From: Stenotrophomonas rhizophila
GTDB lineage: Bacteria > Pseudomonadota > Gammaproteobacteria > Xanthomonadales > Xanthomonadaceae
Reading direction: 5' to 3'
DNA: 64,000 bases
Assembly: GCF_001704155.1 (NCBI RefSeq)
Contig: NZ_CP016294.1
Location: 1,857,501-1,921,500, forward strand
A program made the translations under genes and the position numbers. Every line of letters begins with the position of its first letter. Within the stretch, counting starts at the first letter, position 1. This document shows, one piece after another, positions 1 to 9,107 of the stretch. Below the pieces are notes generated by a model, which did no database searches, had not been told where the DNA came from, and was given only the letters and a program-made list of their open reading frames with translations.

Positions 1-1173
1 GTGGTCGCCGGAGTCGAACGCGGGTGCCAGCCGGGCCGGGTCGGCCGGATCGCGCAGGGCGGCGTCCAGGTCGATCACGGCATCGAACGGGGCCTCCTCG
101 CGCAGCCAGGTATTGAGCTGCTGGCGCAGGGCATCCTTGTCCGTGGCGTAATAGTCGTCCAGCGGGGTGCCCGGCAGCGCCCCGGCAAACGGGGTCAGGG
201 TGGCGCCGATGATCCGCACGCCGTGGGCATGCGCGCGCTCGACCAGCTGGCGGTAGCCGGCCTGGAGTTTAGCCAGCGACGGTCGCGGCTGGTCGCGGGC
301 GAAGGCGGTGCCGGGCCAGCTGATGTCATTGATGCCGACGAGCACCACCACGCTGGCCACGCCGGGCACGCCCAGCACGTCGCGCTGGAACCGGGCCAAC
401 GCCGAGTCGCCCATCCCGTCACGCAGCAGCCGCCCGCCGGAAATGCCAGCGTTGACCACTGCCATGCCCTGCGGCGCCAGCCGGGCAGCCAGGTGGTCGG
501 TCCAGCGCTGGTCGCGGTCGAGACTGGCGGTGGCGCCGTCGGTGATCGAATCGCCGATCACCACCACGGCACGCGCCGCCGCCGGCGCCTCCACCTCGAT
601 CCCGGTCAGGAACAGCCGCGCGGTGGTGGGGGTGCTGCCGCGCAGCGCAACGCGGCCGGTCTGGTCGCCCGGGGCGATCGCACTGGTCTGGCGCCCATCC
701 CAGTGGAAGGTCTGCAGTGGCGTGGGACCCGCAACATACACGTCGACCTGCACGGCCTGCTGGGCGGCAATGGGCAGGGCAAGCGGGTCGCTCAGACGGT
801 CCTGGCCGGGCGGGATGTCCGTGCCCGGGTGTCCGTCAAAGGACAGCGCGGCTGGCGCTGCCCCGGCGCTGCCGGCCACGCTGGCCGCGCCGATCCGCAG
901 GGGCGTGGTGCCGTAGGCATTGCTCAAGCGCACGCGCAGCCGCGGCCCGCCCAGGCTGATCCGCGCGGTCTGGCGGAAGGTCTGGTCGTCCAGCACCTGC
1001 GGGATGCCGGTCGGAAACAGGAAGTCGGCGCCCCAGACCGGCTGCGGGCTGGCCTGCCAGCTCGCAACCCAGTGCGGTGGCGCGGGGGCACCAGACGCGG
1101 CGGCGGAGGTCGCGGCTGAAATGGTGAGCAGAGTGCCGGTGGCAAAGCGGATCAAGCGGTTCATGCGGGCCAT
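1..1173 (-). CDS. SGNH/GDSL-family hydrolase, secreted (C-terminus beyond window)
   Basis: The minus frame reads open from a start near 1173 to base 1, so 391 codons are present and the end of the gene lies outside. A hydrophobic N-terminus of about 27 residues ending in an Ala-rich stretch looks like a Sec signal peptide. After it come an N-terminal beta-rich segment and then the SGNH blocks: GDSITDG at about residue 208 (nucleophile Ser), NAGISGGR (Gly block) and GIND (Asn block). The sequence stops within DSGDH, where the Asp-x-x-His block is expected. The family hydrolyses esters, often on carbohydrates; the substrate cannot be told. ATGs at 1173 and 1164 are both possible and neither has a good ribosome-binding site. 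It is divergent from a LysR gene, which may control it. Confidence 0.85.
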   Translation of the reverse strand, partial: MARMNRLIRFATGTLLTISAATSAAASGAPAPPHWVASWQASPQPVWGADFLFPTGIPQVLDDQTFRQTARISLGGPRLRVRLSNAYGTTPLRIGAASVAGSAGAAPAALSFDGHPGTDIPPGQDRLSDPLALPIAAQQAVQVDVYVAGPTPLQTFHWDGRQTSAIAPGDQTGRVALRGSTPTTARLFLTGIEVEAPAAARAVVVIGDSITDGATASLDRDQRWTDHLAARLAPQGMAVVNAGISGGRLLRDGMGDSALARFQRDVLGVPGVASVVVLVGINDISWPGTAFARDQPRPSLAKLQAGYRQLVERAHAHGVRIIGATLTPFAGALPGTPLDDYYATDKDALRQQLNTWLREEAPFDAVIDLDAALRDPADPARLAPAFDSGDH

Positions 1174-1242
1174 CCCGTGGAAGAGGAGGCCATGGTGCGC
1201 GGCGGACCATCTGTGAAATAGACTGGCCATGGACAATCATCT

Positions 1243-1257
1243 ATGAACTGAATTCAT
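1243..1257. promoter_or_regulatory. Candidate LysR-type operator (T-N11-A dyad)
   Basis: ATGAA-N5-TTCAT forms an interrupted dyad with the T-N11-A spacing typical of LysR boxes. It ends three bases before the LysR start codon and lies between that gene and the divergent hydrolase gene, which fits autoregulation plus control of the neighbour. This is inferred from position and pattern only. Confidence 0.4.
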
Positions 1258-1260
1258 CCA

Positions 1261-2178
1261 ATGCCCACGCCCGACATCAATCGCTCCGGCCAGCTGGAGA
1301 TCTTCGTGCGGGTGATCGAAGCCGGCAGTTTCTCGGCGGCGGCCCGCGCGCTGGACATGAGTCCTTCGGCGGTCAGCAAGCTGGTGGCGCGGCTGGAACA
1401 ACGGCTGGGCACGCGCCTGCTGCAGCGCTCCACCCGCCAGCTGCAGCTGACTCCGGAAGGCTGCGCCTTCTACGAGCGTGGCCTGCGCGTGCTGGCCGAC
1501 CTGGACGAGGCCGAACGCTGCGCCAGCGCGCATGCCGAACCGCGCGGGCGGCTGCGGGTGAACAGCAACGTGCCGTTCGCCCACCATTTCCTGCTGCCGC
1601 TGCTGCCGGCCTTCCTGGAGCGGCACCCGCAGGTGGGGGTGGACCTCATGCTGACCGACGAGGTGATCGACCTGCTGGAGCAGCGTACCGATGTGGCGGT
1701 ACGGGCCGGCCCGTTGAAGAGCTCCAGCCTGGTTGCGCGGCGGCTGGGCAGTACCCGGATGATGATCGTGGCGGCGCCGGCATACGCAGCCAGGCATGGA
1801 CTGCCCGGGGATGCGGCTGCGCTGTTGGCACACAACCGGCTGGATATCGGTCATGCACGTGCGCAGACCGGCTGGCCGGTGCGTGAACAGGGGCAGGTGC
1901 AGACGGTGCCGACCGGCGGCAATGCACGTGCCAGCGATGGCGAGGCGTTGCGGCGGCTGGTGCTGGGCGGCGCCGGCATTGCGCGGCTGGCCGCGTTCCA
2001 GGTGCAGCACGACGTCGCCGCCGGGCGGCTGCTGCCGGTACTGGAACAGGCCAACCCGGGCGACCTGGAAGATGTGCACGCGGTGTTCGTCGGACAGGGC
2101 GGTTACCTGCCCCTGCGGGTGCGGGCGTTCCTGGATTTCCTCGTGGAACAGGTGGACCTGGCCAAGCCGTTGGCGTAA
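1261..2178 (+). CDS. LysR-family transcriptional regulator
   Basis: The 305-residue product has the LysR layout: a winged helix-turn-helix in residues 8-67 (FVRVIEAGSFSAAARAL, SPSAVSKLVARLE, then the wing near TRQLQLTPEG) and a periplasmic-binding-protein-like effector domain from about residue 90. The close fit of the N-terminus places it in the large group of regulators usually encoded beside the gene they control. The divergent hydrolase is therefore the likely target. The effector is unknown. The ATG at 1261 lies just after a T-N11-A dyad, and the gene converges on recN with a short palindrome between them. Confidence 0.92.
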   Translation: MPTPDINRSGQLEIFVRVIEAGSFSAAARALDMSPSAVSKLVARLEQRLGTRLLQRSTRQLQLTPEGCAFYERGLRVLADLDEAERCASAHAEPRGRLRVNSNVPFAHHFLLPLLPAFLERHPQVGVDLMLTDEVIDLLEQRTDVAVRAGPLKSSSLVARRLGSTRMMIVAAPAYAARHGLPGDAAALLAHNRLDIGHARAQTGWPVREQGQVQTVPTGGNARASDGEALRRLVLGGAGIARLAAFQVQHDVAAGRLLPVLEQANPGDLEDVHAVFVGQGGYLPLRVRAFLDFLVEQVDLAKPLA

Positions 2179-2194
2179 CCCGGTCAGGCCATCG

Positions 2195-2221
2195 GCAGGT
2201 ACCCACCGTTGGTGGGTACGC
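2195..2221. repeat. REP-like palindrome between convergent genes
   Basis: GTACCCACC-GTT-GGTGGGTAC has perfect 9-bp arms and a 3-base loop. It sits between the LysR stop and the recN stop, which face each other. It resembles the GTAG-headed repeats elsewhere in the window but is preceded by GCAG. It may act as a two-way transcription stop. Confidence 0.6.
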
Positions 2222-2223
2222 CG

Positions 2224-3888
2224 TCAGGTCTCCTGCAGGAGTTTCCGCGCGGCCGCGCGGGCTTCCTTGCTGACTTCCACGCCGCCAAGCATGCGCGCCA
2301 GTTCTTCCTCGCGGGCCTTGGCATCCAGCTTCTCCACCGCGCTCTGGGTCATGCCCTCCACCGGTGCCTTGCTGACCCGGTAATGGGCGTGGCCCTTGGA
2401 GGCGACCTGCGGCAGGTGGGTAACGCACAACACCTGCCGTTTCTCGCCGAGCGCGCGCAGCTTCTGGCCGACGATATCGGCCACCGCGCCGCCGATGCCG
2501 GAATCGACTTCGTCGAACACCATGGTCGGCACCGCATCCAGGCCCAGTGCGGCCACTTCAATGGCCAGCGAGATGCGTGAAAGTTCGCCGCCCGAGGCCA
2601 CCTTGCGCAGGGCGCGCGGCGGCTGGCCGGCGTTGGCCGCCACCAGGAATTCAACGCGCTCGGCGCCGTTCGGGTCCGGCCTGGCGGCCGCGTGCGGTTC
2701 GATCTCGATCAGGAACTGGCCCCCGCCCATGCCCAGCTCGCCGATCAGCGTGGTGGTGGTCTCCGACAGCGCCTTGGCCGCGGTGGCGCGGCTTGCACTG
2801 AGCGTGGTCGCCACGGTCTGCCATTGCGCGGCCGCGCGGTCGATCTCGCCGGCCAGCGCCTGCAGGCGGGTATCGGCACCGCGCAGCTGCTCGACTTCGG
2901 CTTCCATCGCATCGCGGTGTTCGGCCAGGCCTTCCATCGGCACGCGGTGCTTGCGCGCCAGGTCGTGCAGGCGGCCGAGGCGGCGTTCGATGTCCTCGAA
3001 CTGCTCCGGGTCGGCGTCGAGGTCGTCGTGGACCCGGTCGAGCAGGGCCAGCGCTTCGTGCAGCTGGATGACCGCGCTGTCCAGCAGCGCGTCCACCTCG
3101 CCCAGGCGGGTGTCGTGTTCGGCCACGCGGGCCAGGTCATGCCGGGTCTGCTGCAGCAGCTGCAGCACCGACACCTCATCGTCGCCATTGAGCCGGGCGG
3201 CGGCCACGTCGCAGGCGCTGACCAGCGCCCCGGCGTGGGCCTGGCGGCGGTGGCTGCTGCCCAGGGCGGCGATCGAGGCCGGCTCCAGGTCTTCGCGCTG
3301 CAGTTCGCCCAGCTGGTGTTCCAGAAAGCCGATGCGGTCGCTGACATCGCCCTGTCGCGACAGCGACTCGGCTTCGTCGACCAGGGCCTGCCAACGGCCA
3401 GCGGCCTGGCGCACCTGGACGCGCTCGGCCTCGTTGCGGGCGTAGGCGTCCAGCAGCGCCAGCTGCGAGGGCCGTGCCAGCAGCGCCTGCTGTTCGTGCT
3501 GGCCGTGGATTTCCACCAGCATGCCGGCCAGCTCGGTGAGCTGGGACAGGGTCACCGGGCGGCCGTTGATCCAGGCGCGCGAGCCGCCGTCGGCACGGAT
3601 GATCCGGCGCAACTGGCACTGCTCCTCGTCATCCAGTTCGTTGTCGCGCAGCCATTGCCGGGCCGGGGCGTGTTCGCCCGGCGCGAACTCGGCCGACAGC
3701 TCCGCGCGCGCCGCGCCGTGGCGGACCACGCCGCTGTCGGCGCGCAGCCCGGACAGGAAGCCCAGCGCGTCGACCATCAGCGACTTGCCTGCGCCCGTCT
3801 CGCCGGAAACCACGGTCATGCCTGCGCCGAATTCCAGTTCGGTGGCGCGGACAACGGCAAAATCCTTGATCGATAGATGTCTGAGCAT
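2224..3888 (-). CDS. recN: DNA repair protein RecN
   Basis: RecN is a cytoplasmic SMC-like ATPase that acts early in recombinational repair of double-strand breaks. The 554-residue product has Walker A GETGAGKS at residues 29-36, a long central coiled coil (about 150-370) with an interrupting segment, the ABC signature ASGGELSRISLA and Walker B VFDEVDSGIGG near the C-terminus. Length matches the family. In many bacteria the gene is LexA-controlled; I looked for a Xanthomonas-type LexA box upstream and found none. It is divergent from hrcA with 92 bases between starts. Confidence 0.96.
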   Translation of the reverse strand: MLRHLSIKDFAVVRATELEFGAGMTVVSGETGAGKSLMVDALGFLSGLRADSGVVRHGAARAELSAEFAPGEHAPARQWLRDNELDDEEQCQLRRIIRADGGSRAWINGRPVTLSQLTELAGMLVEIHGQHEQQALLARPSQLALLDAYARNEAERVQVRQAAGRWQALVDEAESLSRQGDVSDRIGFLEHQLGELQREDLEPASIAALGSSHRRQAHAGALVSACDVAAARLNGDDEVSVLQLLQQTRHDLARVAEHDTRLGEVDALLDSAVIQLHEALALLDRVHDDLDADPEQFEDIERRLGRLHDLARKHRVPMEGLAEHRDAMEAEVEQLRGADTRLQALAGEIDRAAAQWQTVATTLSASRATAAKALSETTTTLIGELGMGGGQFLIEIEPHAAARPDPNGAERVEFLVAANAGQPPRALRKVASGGELSRISLAIEVAALGLDAVPTMVFDEVDSGIGGAVADIVGQKLRALGEKRQVLCVTHLPQVASKGHAHYRVSKAPVEGMTQSAVEKLDAKAREEELARMLGGVEVSKEARAAARKLLQET

Positions 3889-3892
3889 GGTA

Positions 3893-3922
3893 TTGGGTTC
3901 TTGAGCCGCGCAACGCTAGCAT
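3893..3922 (+). promoter_or_regulatory. Candidate sigma-70 promoter for hrcA
   Basis: TTGGGT and TAGCAT are separated by 18 bases and would give a leader of about 50 bases before the hrcA ATG at 3981. The -35 match is weak. No CIRCE inverted repeat (TTAGCACTC-N9-GAGTGCTAA) is present here. Confidence 0.3.
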
Positions 3923-3980
3923 GGGTGGGGCAGGCAGTGTTCCTGCCATTATCCAACGTCGCGTCTCACAGGTTGATTCC

Positions 3981-5048
3981 ATGCACCCTTCCGCGCCCCA
4001 TCTTGCGCCGCGCGCCCGCCATCTGCTGCGGACGCTGATCGCGCGCCACATCCAGGACGGTGAGCCGGTCGGCTCGCAGACGCTGGCGCGGCTGGCCGGG
4101 TTGGACGTCAGCCCGGCCACCATCCGCAACATCCTGGGTGACCTGGAAGACCTGGGCCTGCTCAGCTCGGCGCACGTCTCGGCCGGGCGGGTGCCCACCG
4201 CGCACGGCTACCGGGTGTTCGTCGACAGCCTGGTCAAGATGCAGCCGCCCGGCGAAAGCGAGCTGAGCCGCCTGCGCAGCGAGCTGTCCACCGGGGCGGG
4301 CACCCAGGCGCTGCTCGGCAGTGCCTCGGAGCTGCTTTCGGCGATGAGCCATTTCGTCGGCGTGGTCGGCGCGCCGCGGCGCGAACAGTTCGCGTTCCGC
4401 CACATTGATTTCGTGGCGCTGGATGCGCGCCGGGTGCTGGCCATCCTGGTGTTCGCCGACAACGAGGTGCAGAACCGGGTGATCGAGCCCAAACGCAGCT
4501 GGGAGCCGGCCGAGCTGGAGAAGGTGGCCAACTACCTCAATGCCCATTGCGCCGGCCGCCCGCTGGCCGAGATCCGCGCCACCCTGTTGGTGGAGCTGCG
4601 CCAGGCGCGCACGGAAATGGAGCAGCTGCTGGCCCACAGCGTGGAGCTGGCCGAGCAGGCGATGGCGCCGCCGGCCGACGACATGGTGCTGGCCGGGCAG
4701 ACACGGCTGATGGGGGTGCAGGACCTGTCCGACCTGGACCGCCTGCGCGAGCTGTTCGACCTGTTCGCCAGCAAACGCGAGATCCTGCAGCTGCTTGAGC
4801 GCACCATCCAGGCCCCGGGCGTGCGCATCTTCATCGGCGAGGAAACCGGTGTGATGCCCCTGGAGAACGTTTCGCTGGTTACCGCCCCGTACTCGGCCGG
4901 CGGCCAGGTGCTGGGCGTGCTGGGGGTGATCGGGCCCAAGCGGATGGCCTACGACCGCATGATTCCGCTGGTGGAGGCCACTGCCCAGGTGCTCGGTGCG
5001 GCCCTGGATGCCCCGGCCGGCGGCGGATTGTCCCGGGATCGCACCTAA
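3981..5048 (+). CDS. hrcA: Heat-inducible transcription repressor HrcA
   Basis: HrcA represses chaperone genes by binding CIRCE operators and is itself kept active by GroEL. The 355-residue product begins with a winged helix (ARHLLRTLIARHIQDGEPV, then LAGLDVSPATIRNILGDLE) and continues with the GAF-like and dimerisation regions ending near GVIGPKRMAYDRMIP. I chose the ATG at 3981 because family members begin close to this point; an ATG 60 bases upstream would add an unconserved tail. It leads the hrcA-grpE-dnaK-dnaJ group, but no CIRCE is visible in front of any of these genes, so its direct targets probably lie elsewhere (groESL would be usual). Confidence 0.95.
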   Translation: MHPSAPHLAPRARHLLRTLIARHIQDGEPVGSQTLARLAGLDVSPATIRNILGDLEDLGLLSSAHVSAGRVPTAHGYRVFVDSLVKMQPPGESELSRLRSELSTGAGTQALLGSASELLSAMSHFVGVVGAPRREQFAFRHIDFVALDARRVLAILVFADNEVQNRVIEPKRSWEPAELEKVANYLNAHCAGRPLAEIRATLLVELRQARTEMEQLLAHSVELAEQAMAPPADDMVLAGQTRLMGVQDLSDLDRLRELFDLFASKREILQLLERTIQAPGVRIFIGEETGVMPLENVSLVTAPYSAGGQVLGVLGVIGPKRMAYDRMIPLVEATAQVLGAALDAPAGGGLSRDRT

Positions 5049-5062
5049 ACACGCCCCCAGCT

Positions 5063-5089
5063 CTTGAATCGGGTCCGGCCGCCCACATT
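5063..5089 (+). promoter_or_regulatory. Candidate heat-shock (sigma-32) promoter for grpE
   Basis: CTTGAA matches the sigma-32 -35 core exactly. Thirteen bases on is CCCACATT, a loose match to the CCCCATNT -10 element. The site lies 40-70 bases before the grpE ATG. The -10 is imperfect, so this is a candidate only. Confidence 0.4.
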
Positions 5090-5130
5090 GGGGTGGGTGG
5101 AGGCGGAGAGTCACCGCCAAGGATCCGGAA

Positions 5131-5646
5131 ATGAACCAAGATCAGCCTGATATCGCATCCCAGACCCCGGCCGGCGACGCCGCCACGGGCGATACCCTGC
5201 AGCAGCAGCTCGACGCCCTGCACAACGAAGTGGCGCTGCTCCGGTCCGAGTCGCTGCGTGAGCGCGCCGACCTGGACAACCAGCGCAAGCGCGTGGCCCG
5301 CGACGTTGAACAGGCGCGCCGCTTCGCCAACGAAAAGCTGCTGGGCGAGCTGCTGCCGGTGTTCGACAGCCTGGACGCCGGGCTCAATGCCGCCGGCGCC
5401 GAACCCAGCCCGCTGCGCGAAGGCCTGGAGCTGACCTACAAGCAGCTGCTCAAGGTCGCCGCCGACAACGGCCTGACCCTGCTGGACCCCACCGGCCAGA
5501 CCTTCAACCCCGAACACCACCAGGCCATCAGCCAGGTCGACGCCCCCGGCGCGGCGCCGGGCAGCGTGGTCCAGGTGTTCCAGAAGGGCTACCTGCTCAA
5601 CGATCGCCTGCTGCGGCCGGCCCTCGTCGTGGTCGCCCGGGACTGA
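5131..5646 (+). CDS. grpE: Nucleotide exchange factor GrpE
   Basis: GrpE releases ADP from DnaK and so resets the Hsp70 cycle. The 171-residue protein has an acidic, poorly conserved N-terminus, a long dimerising coiled coil (about residues 22-75, with [20 protein letters not shown]) and the C-terminal beta-wing domain carrying [10 protein letters not shown] and [19 protein letters not shown], the family signature. An AAGGA ribosome-binding site precedes the ATG. It lies 82 bases after hrcA and 130 before dnaK, each gap holding a possible heat-shock promoter. Confidence 0.96.
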   Translation: MNQDQPDIASQTPAGDAATGDTLQQQLDALHNEVALLRSESLRERADLDNQRKRVARDVEQARRFANEKLLGELLPVFDSLDAGLNAAGAEPSPLREGLELTYKQLLKVAADNGLTLLDPTGQTFNPEHHQAISQVDAPGAAPGSVVQVFQKGYLLNDRLLRPALVVVARD

Positions 5647-5691
5647 CCTGAACGCGTTTGGCCGCCATCGGACACAGCGTTCGATGGATGG

Positions 5692-5719
5692 GTTGAAAGT
5701 GTCAGCAGCGTCCCACACA
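5692..5719 (+). promoter_or_regulatory. Candidate heat-shock (sigma-32) promoter for dnaK
   Basis: GTTGAA is followed after 13 bases by CCCACA, resembling the CTTGAA and CCCCATNT elements. A second C-rich match, TCCCATTCA at 5720-5728, is closer in sequence but too far from the -35. Both lie in the grpE-dnaK gap, where separate heat-shock induction of dnaK would be expected. Confidence 0.35.
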
Positions 5720-5776
5720 TCCCATTCATAACCCGGCAGCTGCCGGATGTTCCCCAAATTTTCAGGAGTCTCCCTC

Positions 5777-7711
5777 ATGGGCAAGATCATTGGTATCGAC
5801 CTCGGCACCACCAACTCGTGTGTGGCGATCATGGACGGCGGCAAGGCCCGCGTCATCGAAAACGCGGAAGGCGATCGCACCACGCCGTCCATCGTCGCCT
5901 ACACCAAGGATGGCGAAGTGCTGGTCGGCGCCTCGGCCAAGCGCCAGGCCGTCACCAATCCGAAGAACACCTTCTACGCCGTCAAGCGCCTGATCGGCCG
6001 CAAGTTCACCGACGCTGAAGTCCAGAAGGACATCGCGCACGTGCCTTACGGCATCCTGGCCCACGACAACGGCGACGCCTGGGTGCAGACCAGCGATGCC
6101 AAGAAGATGGCGCCGCAGGAAATCTCCGCGCGCGTGCTGGAGAAGATGAAGAAGACCGCCGAAGCGTTCCTGGGTGAGACCGTCACCGAGGCCGTGATCA
6201 CCGTGCCGGCCTACTTCAACGACAGCCAGCGCCAGGCGACCAAGGACGCCGGCCGCATCGCGGGCCTGGAAGTCAAGCGCATCATCAACGAGCCGACCGC
6301 TGCTGCCCTGGCCTATGGCCTGGACAAGGGTGACGGCAAGGACCGCAAGATCGTGGTGTACGACCTGGGCGGCGGCACCTTCGACGTGTCGATCATCGAA
6401 ATCGCCAACGTCGACGGTGAGAAGCAGTTCGAAGTGCTGGCCACCAACGGCGACACCTTCCTGGGCGGCGAAGACTTCGACAACCGCGTCATCGAATACC
6501 TGGTGGACGAGTTCAACAAGGACCAGGGCATCGACCTGCGCAAGGATCCGCTGGCCCTGCAGCGCCTGAAGGATGCTGCCGAGCGCGCCAAGATCGAGCT
6601 GTCGACCAGCCAGCAGACCGAAGTGAACCTGCCGTACGTCACCGCCGATGCTTCCGGTCCGAAGCACCTGAACATCAAGCTGACCCGCGCCAAGCTGGAA
6701 GCGCTGGTGGAAGACCTGATCAAGAAGTCGATCGAGCCGTGCCGCATCGCCCTGAACGATGCCGGCCTGCGTTCGAGCGACATCAGCGAAGTGATCCTGG
6801 TCGGCGGCCAGACCCGCATGCCGAAGGTGCAGCAGGCCGTGACCGAGTTCTTCGGCAAGGAACCGCGCAAGGACGTCAACCCGGACGAAGCCGTGGCACT
6901 GGGTGCGGCGATCCAGGGCGGCGTGCTTGGCGGCGACGTCAAGGACGTGCTGCTGCTGGACGTGACCCCGCTGTCGCTGGGCATCGAAACCATGGGCGGC
7001 GTGTTCACCAAGATCATCGAGAAGAACACCACCATCCCGACCAAGGCCTCGCAGGTGTTCTCCACCGCCGAGGACAACCAGTCGGCGGTGACCGTGCACG
7101 TGCTGCAGGGTGAGCGCGAACAGGCCCGCTACAACAAGTCGCTGGCCAAGTTCGACCTCTCCGGCATCGAGCCGGCGCCGCGCGGCCTGCCGCAGGTGGA
7201 AGTGTCCTTCGACATCGACGCCAACGGCATCCTGCACGTGTCGGCCAAGGACAAGAAGACCAACAAGGAACAGAAGGTCGAGATCAAGGCCGGTTCGGGT
7301 CTGTCCGAGGACGAAATCGCGCGCATGGTCGCCGACGCGGAAGCCAACCGCGAAGAAGACAAGAAGTTCCACGAGCTGGTCCAGGCCCGCAACCAGGCCG
7401 ACGCGCTGATCCACGGTACCCGTACCGCGATCAACGAACACGGCAGCAAGGTCGGTGGCGATGTCATCGGCAAGGTCGAATCGGCCCTGGCCGACCTGGA
7501 AACCGCGATGAAGGGTGACGACAAGGCCCAGATCGAAGCCAAGTCGAAGGTGCTGGAAGAAGCCGGCCAGTCGCTGTTCGCGGCGTCGGCCGCGGCCGAG
7601 CAGGGCGGTGCCGCACCGGGTGCCGATGCCGGCGCCGGCAACAATGGCGGCGCGCACGACGATGTGGTCGACGCCGAGTTCACCGAAGTCAAGGACGACA
7701 AGAAGTCCTGA
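5777..7711 (+). CDS. dnaK: Molecular chaperone DnaK (Hsp70)
   Basis: This is the ATP-driven chaperone that binds exposed hydrophobic peptides, working with DnaJ and GrpE. The 644-residue product starts [15 protein letters not shown] with the phosphate-binding loop and has the actin-fold motifs [12 protein letters not shown] and [13 protein letters not shown]. The linker [15 protein letters not shown], a substrate-binding domain and the acidic tail [13 protein letters not shown] follow. The ATG at 5777 is preceded by CAGGAG; the reading frame extends ten codons further upstream without family similarity. Length is normal. A strong GC hairpin follows the stop, and dnaJ starts 160 bases on. Confidence 0.98.
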   Translation: MGKIIGIDLGTTNSCVAIMDGGKARVIENAEGDRTTPSIVAYTKDGEVLVGASAKRQAVTNPKNTFYAVKRLIGRKFTDAEVQKDIAHVPYGILAHDNGDAWVQTSDAKKMAPQEISARVLEKMKKTAEAFLGETVTEAVITVPAYFNDSQRQATKDAGRIAGLEVKRIINEPTAAALAYGLDKGDGKDRKIVVYDLGGGTFDVSIIEIANVDGEKQFEVLATNGDTFLGGEDFDNRVIEYLVDEFNKDQGIDLRKDPLALQRLKDAAERAKIELSTSQQTEVNLPYVTADASGPKHLNIKLTRAKLEALVEDLIKKSIEPCRIALNDAGLRSSDISEVILVGGQTRMPKVQQAVTEFFGKEPRKDVNPDEAVALGAAIQGGVLGGDVKDVLLLDVTPLSLGIETMGGVFTKIIEKNTTIPTKASQVFSTAEDNQSAVTVHVLQGEREQARYNKSLAKFDLSGIEPAPRGLPQVEVSFDIDANGILHVSAKDKKTNKEQKVEIKAGSGLSEDEIARMVADAEANREEDKKFHELVQARNQADALIHGTRTAINEHGSKVGGDVIGKVESALADLETAMKGDDKAQIEAKSKVLEEAGQSLFAASAAAEQGGAAPGADAGAGNNGGAHDDVVDAEFTEVKDDKKS

Positions 7712-7725
7712 TCCGGACACGACGC

Positions 7726-7749
7726 GGGACGTTGCGCAGGCAACGTCCC
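7726..7749 (+). terminator. Hairpin after dnaK (attenuator or weak terminator)
   Basis: GGGACGTTGC-GCAG-GCAACGTCCC has perfect 10-bp arms, but no T-run follows. It may lower read-through into dnaJ or protect the dnaK messenger end. Confidence 0.5.
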
Positions 7750-7806
7750 GTTGTCATTCCACTGGGTCCTGACCGCCGTACCCCGGTGTGCCGGGGCGCC
7801 CGACGA

Positions 7807-7830
7807 AAGAGCGGACCTGGTTCCGCTCTT
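7807..7830. other. Second inverted repeat in the dnaK-dnaJ gap
   Basis: AAGAGCGGA-CCTGGT-TCCGCTCTT has perfect 9-bp arms about 40 bases before the dnaJ ATG. It has no T-run. It could be a messenger-processing or stability element that sets the DnaK to DnaJ ratio. Confidence 0.35.
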
Positions 7831-7871
7831 CCGCTTTGACGAATCCCGACTTCCGGATACTGATTCACACC

Positions 7872-8999
7872 ATGAGCAAGCGCGATTACTACGAAGTGCT
7901 GGGTGTTACCCGCACGGCGACCGAAGAAGAACTGAAGAAGGCCTATCGCCGTTGCGCGATGAAGCATCACCCTGACCGCAATCCCGGCGACAGCGCCGCC
8001 GAAGCGGCCTTCAAGGAGTGCAAGGAAGCCTACGAAACCCTGTCCGATGCCAACAAGCGCCGCATGTACGATGCGCACGGCCACGCGGCCTTCGAGCACG
8101 GCATGGGCGGCGGTGGCGGCCCGGGTGGCCCGGACATGGGCGATATCTTCGGCGACATCTTCGGCAACATCTTTGGCGGTGCCGGCGGCGGTCCGCGCCA
8201 GGCCCGTCGCGGTGCCGACATCGGCTACGTGATGGAGCTGGACCTGGAAGAAGCGGTGCGTGGCATCGAGCGCCGCATCGAGATTCCGACCCTGGCCGAG
8301 TGCGACGACTGCCACGGCAGCGGTTCGGACGACGGGAAGGTGGAAACCTGCAGCGTGTGTCGTGGGCAGGGCCAGGTGCGCATCCAGCGTGGCATCTTCG
8401 CCATGCAGCAGGCCTGCCATAACTGCAACGGCCGCGGCCAGATCATCCAGAACCCCTGCAAGACCTGCCACGGCAATGGCCGGGTAGAGGAAGACAAGGT
8501 GTTGTCGGTCAAGGTGCCCGCGGGCGTCGACACCGGCGACCGCATCCGCCTGGCGGGCGAGGGTGAGGCCGGTCCGGCCGGCACGCCGCCGGGTGACCTG
8601 TACGTGGAAGTGCGGGTGCGCGAGCACGCCATCTTCCAGCGCGATGGCGACGACCTGCACTGCGAAGTGCCGATCCGCATCTCGCAGGCCGCGCTGGGCG
8701 ACACCGTGCGCGTGGCCACCCTGGGCGGCTATGCGGAAATCCGCATCCCGGCCGAAACCCAGACCGGCAAGCTGTTCCGCCTGCGCGGCAAGGGCGTGCG
8801 TTCGGTGCGCAGCCGCAGCGAAGGCGACCTGTACTGCCGCGTGGTGGTGGAAACCCCGGTCAACCTGACCGCCGAGCAGCGCAAGCTGCTGGAACAGTTC
8901 GAAACCACCTTCACCGGCGAAGAAGCGCGCAAGCACTCGCCGAAGTCGGCGACCTTCATCGATGGTGTGAAGGGCTTCTGGGATCGCATGACCTCGTAA
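7872..8999 (+). CDS. dnaJ: Co-chaperone DnaJ (Hsp40)
   Basis: DnaJ delivers clients to DnaK and stimulates its ATPase. The 375-residue protein has a J domain (residues 1-70) with HPD in [10 protein letters not shown], a Gly/Phe-rich stretch (about 75-115) and four zinc-binding CxxCxGxG repeats: [24 protein letters not shown] and CKTCHGNG. The C-terminal substrate-binding domains follow. This is a complete type I DnaJ. I chose the ATG at 7872, where the J domain begins ([11 protein letters not shown]); the upstream extension of the frame is unlike the family. A clear terminator follows. Confidence 0.98.
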   Translation: MSKRDYYEVLGVTRTATEEELKKAYRRCAMKHHPDRNPGDSAAEAAFKECKEAYETLSDANKRRMYDAHGHAAFEHGMGGGGGPGGPDMGDIFGDIFGNIFGGAGGGPRQARRGADIGYVMELDLEEAVRGIERRIEIPTLAECDDCHGSGSDDGKVETCSVCRGQGQVRIQRGIFAMQQACHNCNGRGQIIQNPCKTCHGNGRVEEDKVLSVKVPAGVDTGDRIRLAGEGEAGPAGTPPGDLYVEVRVREHAIFQRDGDDLHCEVPIRISQAALGDTVRVATLGGYAEIRIPAETQTGKLFRLRGKGVRSVRSRSEGDLYCRVVVETPVNLTAEQRKLLEQFETTFTGEEARKHSPKSATFIDGVKGFWDRMTS

Positions 9000-9021
9000 G
9001 CGGTTGGTTCCATCGGTAACG

Positions 9022-9049
9022 AAAACGCCGGGCACGTCCCGGCGTTTTT
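9022..9049 (+). terminator. Rho-independent terminator after dnaJ
   Basis: AAAACGCCGGG-CACGT-CCCGGCGTTTTT has a long GC stem and T-run and ends the heat-shock group. Confidence 0.85.
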
Positions 9050-9067
9050 GTGCCTGCGATTCAGCGG

Positions 9068-9094
9068 GCAGGTACCGGCCGTTGGTCGGTACGC
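9068..9094. repeat. REP-like palindrome before pdxY
   Basis: GTACCGGCC-GTT-GGTCGGTAC has one G:T step in a 9-bp stem and is preceded by GCAG. It is the same type as the palindrome at 2195-2221 and lies just after the dnaJ terminator. Confidence 0.55.
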
Positions 9095-9096
9095 TC

Positions 9097-9102
9097 TAAA
9101 AT
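9097..9102 (+). promoter_or_regulatory. -10-like TAAAAT close to the pdxY start
   Basis: TAAAAT lies five bases before the chosen pdxY ATG. If it is a true -10 box, transcription would start at or just inside the start codon, giving a leaderless messenger. No clear -35 is visible. Confidence 0.3.
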
Positions 9103-9107
9103 GGGCC

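Noticed and set aside
1..1119. Long plus-strand open frame over the left edge
   Set aside because: The minus strand there has the SGNH motifs GDSITDG and GIND; the plus frame has no recognisable domain and odd composition.
3889..3980. LexA box controlling recN
   Set aside because: No TTAG-N6-TACTA or CTG-N10-CAG-type site is seen in the recN-hrcA gap.
5762..7720. 652-codon minus-strand open frame opposite dnaK
   Set aside because: An antisense shadow of a highly conserved gene in high-GC DNA; rich in His, Gly and Val with no domain.
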